Origin: Methanosphaerula subterraneus
GTDB lineage: Archaea; Halobacteriota; Methanomicrobia; Methanomicrobiales; Methanospirillaceae
DNA: 64,000 nucleotides
NCBI RefSeq assembly: GCF_052055875.1
Contig: NZ_CP170508.1
Location: 186,001-250,000 of the forward strand
Reading direction: 5' to 3'
Notes under the pieces: generated by a model
The model's database searches: none
What the model was told of the DNA's origin: nothing
The model's input: the letters and a program-made list of their open reading frames with translations, nothing else
Part shown: one piece after another, positions 8,542 through 16,506 of the stretch
Numbering within the stretch: position 1 is the stretch's first letter
How the letters are laid out: each line of letters starts with the position of its first letter
Translations under genes and position numbers: made by a program

Positions 8542-11500
8542 CTGAGATTCAGAGGGTTCTGAAAGAGGTAAAGACAGAGAACTATTCGGTGCGGGTGGAT
8601 GAGAAGAAGGTCAATGCTGACCTGCGTCCGGTGGCCACGCTGGTGAACACCGTTATCGAACATTCTTCAAACCTCAGCACAGCCGCCTCTCAGTGGACGA
8701 CTTTTTTTTCGCTGAGTCCTCTCCCGATTCTGATCACCGATCGAGAATTTGAGATTCTGAAAGGTAATGAAGCGTTCTCTGATATGAGTGGGATCTCTCA
8801 AAAAAAATTGATCGGAATGAAGATCCAGGACTTCATGCTCTCTGCACAGGAGGGGGAAGGAGCCCGTGAAGCCCTCACACAGGGACGTAGAACGATCGGA
8901 ACGGTCACTATCACGTTCCCTGCAGGGGTGCAGATCCTGGAACAGTACTGTATTCCAGTACGTGAAGATGGTACAGCGGTCAGTACGCTGGTCTTCATCT
9001 TCAAGAGTATCACCCGCAGGGTCAGGGCAGAACAGGAGACCGAGCAGATAAAGCAGAAACTGCTCCATGATTATGGCGAACGGGTCAAGGAGCAGAAATT
9101 ATTCTATGCCACGGCTGCATTAATCCAGGATGATTCACTGACCCCCGAGCAGGTCCTTTCTGAGGTTGTGGATCTGATCCCGCCCGGATGGCAGTACCCC
9201 GAGGTGACTGCGGCCAGGATCACGGTGGGTGAGATCGACGTCAGGACCCGGAACTACCGGCACACCTCCTGGTCACAGTCGGTCCGGTTCAACGTGAAGA
9301 ATGGTGAAGTGGGTGTCATCGAGGTCGTGTACCTTGAAGAGATGCCGGCCGAGGCCGAGGGACCGTTCCTTGCAGAAGAACGGAACCTGATCAACTCGCT
9401 CTCCGACATGCTCAAGACCTATCTCGACCGGAAGAGCGGCGAGGAGCACCTTGCAGAGAGGATCAAAGAGCAGGAAGACCTGCTCCATGATTATGGGGAG
9501 CGGGTCAAGGAACAGACCCTCTTCTACTCGACGGCCACGTTGATCCAGGACGATCTTCACACCACCGGCGAGGTCCTCTCAAAAGTCGTGGACCTGATTC
9601 CGCCCGGATGGCAGTACCCCGAGGTGACCGCGGCCAGGATCACGGTGGGCGAGATCGACGTCAGAACCCGGAATTATCGTTCCACCCCCTGGTCTCAGTC
9701 GGCCCGTTTCAATGTGAAGGATGGAAAGGAGGGTGTCATCGAGGTCGTGTACCTTGAAGAGATGCCGGCCGAGGCCGAGGGACCGTTCCTTGCCGAGGAG
9801 CGGAACCTGATCAACTCGCTCTCCGACATGCTCAAGACCTATCTCGACCGGAAGAGCGGCGAGGAGGAACTTGTACAGCATCTGACGGAGATCCGCGAAC
9901 TCCAGCACCAGACCGATACGATCGTGCAGGAGAACCCGATGCCGATCATTCTGCTGGATCCGGCGTTCCATATCATCGTCACCAACGATGCCTATGTGAA
10001 ACTGACGGGTATCGAGAGAGAGCACCTGCTCAGGATGTCCGCCACCGATCTTGATGTTGTCGAACATAGTGGGGATGGATTGCGCGAACTGTTCCAGAAG
10101 AAACAGCGGACCTATGGTGAGCTGGTCGTCAACTTCCCGACTGGCAGAAAGACTCTCGAGCAGCATGGCATCCCGATCTTCACCACAGCCGGCGATCTGA
10201 CCCGGATGCTGATCGTATACAATGATGTGACCGAAGAACGGCAGGAGATGATCCAGATCACCCAGTTGAAGCAGCAGTCCGATACGATCGTGCAGGAGAA
10301 TCCGATGCCGATCATGCTGACCGACTCCAGCTTCAACATCGTCGTCACCAACGATGCCTACGTGAAACTGGCCGGCATCGATCGGAATCGTCTGCAGCGG
10401 ATGAACGCCCGGGACTTCAAGGTCCGCGATCAGAAGGGAGAGGGACTGGGGCGTGTGGTCAAGGAGCACCAGCGGGCCACCGGCGAGGTCACGGTCGAGT
10501 TTCCGACCGGCGTCCGGATTCTCGAACAGTACGGTATTCCAATCCTCGACAATGACGGTTCCCTGATCAATATCCTGATCGTATACAACGATGTGACCAC
10601 CCAGCGTGCACAGGAGCAGGAGATCCAGGCAATGATGGAGGAGTCGAAGCAGAAAGCCGACCGACTCTCGAAGAGCTGTGTCGACCTTGAGGAGTGCATG
10701 TCCATGATTGCCTCCAGGGATCTGACGCATATCGTCTCCATCGGGGACGGCGACCCCCTGACTTCGGTCAAAGTGGATTATAACGATGCCATCAAGGCGA
10801 TCCAGAATGTCATCGCTGATATCAGGGGGTCGATGGTCCAGTTGAATCTGACCGTCGCGGATACCAGCAGGTCCACTGAAGAGATTGCCCGGGCTGTCGA
10901 GCAGGTCGCTGTTGCAACCCAGAAGAGTACAGAGGCTGCCAGGGATCAACTCGAACGTATCGAGGGGATAAGCAGCGAGGTCGGCGATCTCTCTGCATCT
11001 ATTGAAGAGATCGCCAGCACCTCCCAGACGGTCCGGGATCTGGCTTCGAGGGTTGCGCAGGAAGGGAACCGGGCCGCCGGCCTCGGAAAGGATGCCACAG
11101 AGAAGATGAAGGTGGTGGAGGAGATCTCTGAGCAGAGCGTGCGTGAGATCAACCAGCTCAACGAACAGATGCATCAGATAACAAAGATCGTGAACCTGAT
11201 CGCAGATATTGCCAACCAGACCAACCTGCTGGCGCTGAATGCGGCCATCGAAGCGGCTCGCGCCGGGGAACACGGTCGTGGATTTGCCGTCGTGGCTGGC
11301 GAGGTCAAGAACCTGGCCAGCGAGTCGAGGAAGGCGAGCCAACAGATCGAGGACCTGATCGCGTCGATCCAGGAAAACTCTGACAGGACTGCCTCCTCGA
11401 TGCAGACATCGTACAATGAGATCAAGGTCGGCATCGAGAGCGTCGGAAAGACGATCGATGTTTTGGACCGGATCACCACTGAAGCTGACAAACTGGTGGA

Positions 11501-11738
11501 GGGGATCAGCGAGATCTCCCGGGCGACAGGAGACCAGGCAGAGGCGACCAACCGGGTGATGGAAGGGATCGAGATGTCTGCCGGCAATGTCAAGGAGAAC
11601 CTCGGAATGATGGAGGACCTGGCCGCCCTCGCCGAAGAGACGAGTGCGTCCACCGAGGAGATCTCGAGTGCAGCGGGTGAGCTCTCCACGATGTCGGACC
11701 ATGTGAAGGGTCTGGTCAGTCAGTTCCGGTTGGAGTGA
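8532..11738 (+). CDS. Soluble chemoreceptor with PAS and duplicated GAF-like modules
   Basis: A 1068-residue methyl-accepting protein without membrane segments. Order: HAMP-like start (1-50), PAS1 (about 50-165), two nearly identical 140-residue modules (about 177-316 and 317-450; phrases YGERVKEQ, PPGWQYPEV, VVYLEEMPAEAEGP), PAS2 and PAS3 (period 122 residues, about 455-695), a HAMP-like segment (about 705-765), then the MCP coiled coil with tip QTNLLALNAAIEAARAGEHG. ATG 8532 (or 8538) overlaps the parA stop and uses GAGGTGATG as ribosome site, so the two are translationally coupled. Its N-terminus is a candidate ParA-interacting region. The ligand is unknown. Confidence 0.92.
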   Translation: MEMTEIQRVLKEVKTENYSVRVDEKKVNADLRPVATLVNTVIEHSSNLSTAASQWTTFFSLSPLPILITDREFEILKGNEAFSDMSGISQKKLIGMKIQDFMLSAQEGEGAREALTQGRRTIGTVTITFPAGVQILEQYCIPVREDGTAVSTLVFIFKSITRRVRAEQETEQIKQKLLHDYGERVKEQKLFYATAALIQDDSLTPEQVLSEVVDLIPPGWQYPEVTAARITVGEIDVRTRNYRHTSWSQSVRFNVKNGEVGVIEVVYLEEMPAEAEGPFLAEERNLINSLSDMLKTYLDRKSGEEHLAERIKEQEDLLHDYGERVKEQTLFYSTATLIQDDLHTTGEVLSKVVDLIPPGWQYPEVTAARITVGEIDVRTRNYRSTPWSQSARFNVKDGKEGVIEVVYLEEMPAEAEGPFLAEERNLINSLSDMLKTYLDRKSGEEELVQHLTEIRELQHQTDTIVQENPMPIILLDPAFHIIVTNDAYVKLTGIEREHLLRMSATDLDVVEHSGDGLRELFQKKQRTYGELVVNFPTGRKTLEQHGIPIFTTAGDLTRMLIVYNDVTEERQEMIQITQLKQQSDTIVQENPMPIMLTDSSFNIVVTNDAYVKLAGIDRNRLQRMNARDFKVRDQKGEGLGRVVKEHQRATGEVTVEFPTGVRILEQYGIPILDNDGSLINILIVYNDVTTQRAQEQEIQAMMEESKQKADRLSKSCVDLEECMSMIASRDLTHIVSIGDGDPLTSVKVDYNDAIKAIQNVIADIRGSMVQLNLTVADTSRSTEEIARAVEQVAVATQKSTEAARDQLERIEGISSEVGDLSASIEEIASTSQTVRDLASRVAQEGNRAAGLGKDATEKMKVVEEISEQSVREINQLNEQMHQITKIVNLIADIANQTNLLALNAAIEAARAGEHGRGFAVVAGEVKNLASESRKASQQIEDLIASIQENSDRTASSMQTSYNEIKVGIESVGKTIDVLDRITTEADKLVEGISEISRATGDQAEATNRVMEGIEMSAGNVKENLGMMEDLAALAEETSASTEEISSAAGELSTMSDHVKGLVSQFRLE
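9060..9879 (+). repeat. Tandem duplication of a 420-bp sensor module
   Basis: Two in-frame copies begin at 9060 and 9480, a period of exactly 420 bases (140 codons). Long blocks are identical or nearly so, for example around 9321-9455 and 9741-9875, including synonymous positions. This points to a recent duplication or ongoing gene conversion. The last 20 codons of the period (inter-module linker) are the most divergent. Confidence 0.9.
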
Positions 11739-11796
11739 ATTGGAATGGAACAACGTACATCCAGGAAGAACCAGAAAGTGAGGAGGGGTTATTGAT

Positions 11797-14331
11797 ATGG
11801 CGGAACGACCGGGCAGAAGAGCATTGTTCACAGGAACCTCAGCACAGAAGAGGACGACGGTACCGTCCCCTGCTGAGGGAGCGGCCCTGAAATCGGCAGT
11901 GCTGGGACCTGATCCAGAGACAGAACGTTTGATCAGCGCTATCACCGGTGCATTGAACCGGGCGCTATCCGGTGCCAGGCCAGCGAAGCTGCACCCTGAA
12001 GATCTTGGTCTCGCGTATACTCCGCTCGTCGATGCGGTCAATACGGCGATCTTCCAACTCACCGAGGCCCCATCTCTGCCCATGAGTCCGGAACCGGGAC
12101 CAGACCCTGCTCTGCTCAAAGAGAAGGAGGCAGAGATCGAGGATCTCCAGCAGCGCATCGCCATGATCATCCAGCAGCACCCGCTGCCGGTGCTGCTGGT
12201 CTCTCCGGACCTGTCGATCATCGAAGCGAACAGTGCGTTCTGCCAGATGAGTGGACTGCTGCGGTCGCAGCTGATCCGGCACCAGGTCTCGGTCATTGCA
12301 GAGCGTGAGCGGAAGGGTGACGGCCTGGCTACGGCCATCCGTCAGCGCCTGCCGGTGGAGGCGGAGATCACGATCGACCTGCCTGCCGGGACAAAGACGT
12401 TGAAACAGTATGCGGTTCCCATCCTGGACCGGTCCGGGGCAGTTGAGGCGCTGCAGGTGATCTATACCGATCAGACTACGTTGAAACAGGAGGAACTGGC
12501 ACGAAAATCCCTATCAGAGGAGATTGAGCGGCAACAGCACCAGTACCAAAACCTGGTGCACGGTCTTCCAACACCGGTTATGATCATCGACGGAACCGAT
12601 GCCGTCCTCGATGTCAACCCTGCCTTTTGTGAAATGAGCGGGTACAGCCGGGAGCATCTGCTGACGGTCAGACTCAGCGAGTACCCCAACTTAACTGCAC
12701 TCACGGCGGGAGCTGCCTTATCCCCCGATCAGCGGCGGATCTCTCGCGAGATATCGGTTGAATTTCCAACCGGCCTTCATCTTCTCAAAGAGGACCTGAT
12801 TCTGCTGGCCGAACAGCCTGGTGAAGGCCTTCCCCGGGGGATGATCATCCTCTGTGCACTTGAGGACATCTCACCTCTGAGAGAGGGCGAGCATCAGGTC
12901 GGTGAACTCTTCAGCACCGTTCATCAGCAGAAACAATTGATCGATGTCCTGATGCGTGAGACGCCGATCCCCATTCTGCTCCTCGATACCTCAGCCGTTA
13001 TCGTCTCTGCCAATGATGCCTTTGTCCAGCTCAGCGGATACAATCAGGAGACCCTTTCGGGTATGAACATCTCTGCATTCCCCCTGCTATCGGAGACCGG
13101 GCTCAGGATTGAGGAGATCATGCAGCAGAACGAGGGGGCCTTCGGGGAGGTGACGATGGAGTTTGTCAGCGGTCTTCATGAACTGGAACGGTACTGCTTC
13201 CCGCTCCGAACTGACCAGGGAGCACTGACTAACCTGCTGGTCTTCTTCAATGACCATACGCACGAGAAGAATCAGGAGAAGACGATCCGGACGCTCGAAG
13301 AGGAAGCAGAGAGCCGCGGTTCTCTCTTCGATCAGAGTGTAAAGGACCTGAAACTGGGTATGTCTCGTCTGGCAGACGGAGACTTCACCCACCATCTGCA
13401 GATCGATGAAGGGGATCCTCTCGGTGCGATGAAAGGAGATTTCAACACGGCTGTCGATCGGGTTCGTACGGTGATCGGAGAATCTACTCAGGCCGGACAA
13501 GAACAGATATCGGCCCAGGTGAAGGACTCTGCCCTGGTGCAGGAGAGCAGCGCCGGGGTCGTGCAGGGTCTTGCCACCATTGGAACCGAGAATTTCACGC
13601 AACTCGCGATCCAGGAGGAGGATCCGCTCGGTGATGTGCGGAGAGCCGTGAACAGTGCAGCTCTCAGGCTCGCACCTGTTCATTCCCCGGCTCCAGCGCC
13701 CGCTCTTCCCTCCTCTGGAGAGGTGGGGCCGGCGACGGATCAGAACATAATGCCTGAACCCGAAATACCGGTGCCGGCGGTTGCTCTGCCGGATCAGCAG
13801 ATGCCCATGAAGACAGAGGAGCGGAGACCTATGGAAGAGAATAAAGAGAATAAACAGGCTTCAACCACGATGGTGGATGTGGTGGCATTTGAGATGGCTG
13901 GTCAGCGATATGCGCTTGATATCCAGCTGGCACGTGAGATCGTCGAGATGATCCCGATCACCCCGATCCCCCGCTCTCCGCCGTATATATCCGGGATCAT
14001 CAACCTCCGGGGGGAGATCACCAATATTCTGAACCTGTACACACTGCTGGGACTCCCTGAACAGGAGGTTAACCAGAACCAGAAGATCATCGTCCTCGTT
14101 CCCGATGCTGCAGAGGGGGTCAATGTCGGTATCATCGTCGACAATGTCCAGAGTGTCACCCAGGTGCCGATGACCGATATCGAGCAGATCAAGGATGATG
14201 CCTCATCAGACATCTCCGGATTTGTGAAAGGGATCATCAAGGCAAAGGGTGAAGATGCGGGGGGAAAGACGACCGATCTGATCATCTGGATCGATATGCT
14301 GAAGGTGCTGGGCCGGCTCGTGAGCCAGTAG
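11797..14331 (+). CDS. Receptor-like adaptor: PAS repeats, HAMP-like segment and C-terminal CheW
   Basis: An 844-residue soluble protein. After a disordered start come three PAS domains of the type in the preceding receptor (about 115-230, 240-365, 375-490), a HAMP-like segment with DGDFTHHLQIDEGDPLGAMK (about 500-560) homologous to the one in that receptor, a second degenerate copy (EEDPLGDV), a Pro/Ala-rich linker (about 625-690) and a CheW domain (about 690-844; YISGIINLRGEITNILNL). It is thus laid out like the neighbouring chemoreceptor with the signalling coiled coil replaced by CheW. The ribosome site GAGGAGGGG precedes ATG 11797. It probably feeds PAS signals directly to a kinase-adaptor array. 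Confidence 0.9.
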   Translation: MAERPGRRALFTGTSAQKRTTVPSPAEGAALKSAVLGPDPETERLISAITGALNRALSGARPAKLHPEDLGLAYTPLVDAVNTAIFQLTEAPSLPMSPEPGPDPALLKEKEAEIEDLQQRIAMIIQQHPLPVLLVSPDLSIIEANSAFCQMSGLLRSQLIRHQVSVIAERERKGDGLATAIRQRLPVEAEITIDLPAGTKTLKQYAVPILDRSGAVEALQVIYTDQTTLKQEELARKSLSEEIERQQHQYQNLVHGLPTPVMIIDGTDAVLDVNPAFCEMSGYSREHLLTVRLSEYPNLTALTAGAALSPDQRRISREISVEFPTGLHLLKEDLILLAEQPGEGLPRGMIILCALEDISPLREGEHQVGELFSTVHQQKQLIDVLMRETPIPILLLDTSAVIVSANDAFVQLSGYNQETLSGMNISAFPLLSETGLRIEEIMQQNEGAFGEVTMEFVSGLHELERYCFPLRTDQGALTNLLVFFNDHTHEKNQEKTIRTLEEEAESRGSLFDQSVKDLKLGMSRLADGDFTHHLQIDEGDPLGAMKGDFNTAVDRVRTVIGESTQAGQEQISAQVKDSALVQESSAGVVQGLATIGTENFTQLAIQEEDPLGDVRRAVNSAALRLAPVHSPAPAPALPSSGEVGPATDQNIMPEPEIPVPAVALPDQQMPMKTEERRPMEENKENKQASTTMVDVVAFEMAGQRYALDIQLAREIVEMIPITPIPRSPPYISGIINLRGEITNILNLYTLLGLPEQEVNQNQKIIVLVPDAAEGVNVGIIVDNVQSVTQVPMTDIEQIKDDASSDISGFVKGIIKAKGEDAGGKTTDLIIWIDMLKVLGRLVSQ

Positions 14332-14341
14332 AGGTTCTGGC

Positions 14342-15136
14342 ATGGATGATTTCCTGGCGTTAAAGAAGGCGATAGAGCAGACCCTTCATATCCAGTGCGA
14401 GAACTACAAGGAGGCGTATATCAGGCGGCGCCTCCTCTCCCGGATGCGGTCGACCAACACGACCACGCATGAGGAGTACCTCCGTTACCTGCGGTCGCAT
14501 CCAGAAGAATCTGAAAAACTTCGGAACGCACTGACGATCAATGTGACCGAGTTCTTTCGGGATGCTGAAGTGTTCGAACTGATCAGGCGCGAGCTGATCC
14601 CCTCGGTGCTTTCAGAGCGGAAGAAGATCAGGATCTGGTGCGCCGGCTGTTCATCAGGTGAGGAGGCTTACTCGCTTGCCATGATCCTCTATGACCTCAC
14701 GTCCTCCGGGACCGAACTGTCCGGGATGATCTATGCCACCGATATCGACGAACAGATCCTCTCCCGGGCAAAGGAAGGGATCTATAGTCAGAAATCCCTG
14801 AATAAACTGACTGATAATCAGATCCGGCGGCATTTCACCGATCTCGGGGATGGTACCTTCGCTGTAAAACCCCATCTCAAGGCGATGATCCGGTTCAGCA
14901 AACAGGATCTGATGTCCGGGATTCCCATCGCGCGGTACCTGGATCTGGTCACCTGCAGAAATGTTACGATCTACTTCACTGAAGGGCAGAAGAATGATCT
15001 GGCCAGGACCTTCCATACTGCGCTGGTCCAGGGAGGCTATTATGTGATGGGGAAGACCGAGTACCTGGGGCGTGAGATTGAGCCACTCTTTGTACCCTTC
15101 AATGCCATTCAGAAGGTCTTCATAAAGGCCCCCTGA
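14342..15136 (+). CDS. cheR: Chemoreceptor methyltransferase CheR
   Basis: A 264-residue S-adenosylmethionine-dependent glutamate methyltransferase that modifies receptor helices. The N-terminal helical domain (1-75; YIRRRLLSRMR) is followed by the SAM-binding domain with IWCAGCSSGEEAYSLA (about 99-114), IYATDIDEQILSRA and DLVTCRNVTIYF. Length is normal for the family. It starts ten bases after the PAS-CheW gene, completing the parA-receptor-adaptor-cheR set. No cheB methylesterase is in the window. Its presence suggests the receptors are indeed adapted by methylation. Confidence 0.95.
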   Translation: MDDFLALKKAIEQTLHIQCENYKEAYIRRRLLSRMRSTNTTTHEEYLRYLRSHPEESEKLRNALTINVTEFFRDAEVFELIRRELIPSVLSERKKIRIWCAGCSSGEEAYSLAMILYDLTSSGTELSGMIYATDIDEQILSRAKEGIYSQKSLNKLTDNQIRRHFTDLGDGTFAVKPHLKAMIRFSKQDLMSGIPIARYLDLVTCRNVTIYFTEGQKNDLARTFHTALVQGGYYVMGKTEYLGREIEPLFVPFNAIQKVFIKAP

Positions 15137-15391
15137 TCAGGGCAACTTTTTTGGGAGCGTCTCGACAGAGATCTCATTGAACTGGGATATCTCCTTCATC
15201 ATCGCCCTTCGTGCGGCATGCCTCTTCAGTTCGCCTGATAGTGTATAGAAGTTCATCCCCACAACAATGATCACCAGCATCAGGCTAATCCAGAGCATCG
15301 TTCCCTGTACCGAGAGAAAAACTGCCCATAACAGCACAACAAAGGAGATCAGATAGTAGATGATCCATGTCCTGATGCCAGGGATCTCCAT
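15137..15391 (-). CDS. Small two-helix membrane protein
   Basis: An 84-residue protein with two hydrophobic segments (about 10-28 and 32-49) and a basic, helical C-terminal tail (LKRHAARRAMMKEI). It is convergent with cheR, whose stop codon is immediately adjacent, so there is no intergenic space. I recognise no family; a TATA-like stretch lies upstream near 15400-15420. Function unknown. Confidence 0.6.
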   Translation of the reverse strand: MEIPGIRTWIIYYLISFVVLLWAVFLSVQGTMLWISLMLVIIVVGMNFYTLSGELKRHAARRAMMKEISQFNEISVETLPKKLP

Positions 15392-15547
15392 ATTATACTG
15401 ATATCTGGATCAGATGATATAAACTCTGGCATATCTGATCGCCTTGATATTGCAGGCACATCATAATCTGTCATCATTCAATGACCCATTTGGGTTCATC
15501 CGACCATATAGAAATCCATTTCAGCGAGACTCTGCAATATAGTTAAT

Positions 15548-16174
15548 GTGGACAGACGAGATATCCTGACGATTGTGGCAGGGGTGGTGATTGTGCTGGT
15601 CATCTCACTGGTGATCCATCCGCCTCAATTCGGGGTGCTGCAGGTGACGGAGACGCCTGTTCCAACGATGAATCCGATCAATAATACCCAAAACCAGACT
15701 ACTGTACCCACGATCCCTCTTCCGATTGTGATCTCCGCCCCGACCGGGAAGCAGTCCGATCTCCAGCATCTCACGTTCACCGAGACCCCCTGGTTGTTCC
15801 CGCGATACCAGATGCCGGATAATATGAACATTTACGGTTCATCGGACCCGGCGTGGAGGTTCAATGATACGATAGCCTTCGCCTATCTCTCGGAGAAGCG
15901 GGGTGGGCTGACCAATAATTTCACTGTTCCCTATCCCATCTGGAAGATCAACTGTACGGTCACTGCACAGACCCATCCAGAGCGTGCACAATTTCAGATG
16001 GTGCTCGTCGACGCCGATACCGGTACCATTTTCACTGGTATGCAATTCTCCTATCCCGGCACCATGACCAGGATTCTGCAGACGTCACATCACCGGTTCT
16101 ACATGATCATCGCCTGCCAGGACGTGGACCGGTATACCCTGACCCTGGAGACATCCCCCGGATATCTCTCCTGA
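15548..16174 (+). CDS. Membrane-anchored extracellular protein, unknown function
   Basis: A 208-residue protein with one N-terminal transmembrane or signal-anchor helix (residues 7-24, ILTIVAGVVIVLVISLVI), a Thr/Pro/Asn-rich spacer (35-65) and a globular part outside the cell containing several N-x-S/T sites and aromatic residues. The GTG at 15548 is the start; an ATG two bases upstream is out of frame. I recognise no domain. It stands alone, and its composition resembles S-layer-associated proteins of methanogens. Confidence 0.65.
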   Translation: MDRRDILTIVAGVVIVLVISLVIHPPQFGVLQVTETPVPTMNPINNTQNQTTVPTIPLPIVISAPTGKQSDLQHLTFTETPWLFPRYQMPDNMNIYGSSDPAWRFNDTIAFAYLSEKRGGLTNNFTVPYPIWKINCTVTAQTHPERAQFQMVLVDADTGTIFTGMQFSYPGTMTRILQTSHHRFYMIIACQDVDRYTLTLETSPGYLS

Positions 16175-16506
16175 TATGTCCGGCTTTTTCCAGGGTTCTT
16201 GAGAATAATACGTAATTTTTCGGTTACTCCATTTTTCTGATAGAGCCGGAATCCATATCTATAATTATCATCGTGATCTAAAACTCTTGATTATTGATAT
16301 CGTGACTACCTGCAGATCCTCCCTGAAAGCCGGGGAAGCGTTCTGTTTGTGGCGCACTGGTCTGAAGATCTTCAACACATGTCTCTCATGGTTTTATCTG
16401 AACCGATACTGCGTGGCCACCACTATTACTGCTGGTCTGGATCATCGGTGGAGGGGACCGTGGAGTCCGGGTGATAAGAAAAACATACTAGGGGAGGGGG
16501 ATCTGG
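16175..16506. other. Intergenic region with no recognised gene
   Basis: About 330 bases. A 76-codon frame (16287-16517) runs into the next gene and lacks protein-like features. TATA-like stretches occur near 16206-16270. A GGGGAGGGGG tract at 16491-16500 provides the ribosome site for the PKD protein. Confidence 0.5.

Noticed and set aside
9579..12338. 919-codon open frame on the minus strand
   Set aside because: It is antisense to the receptor and the PAS-CheW gene, which have clear domains; high GC and codon bias keep the opposite strand open.
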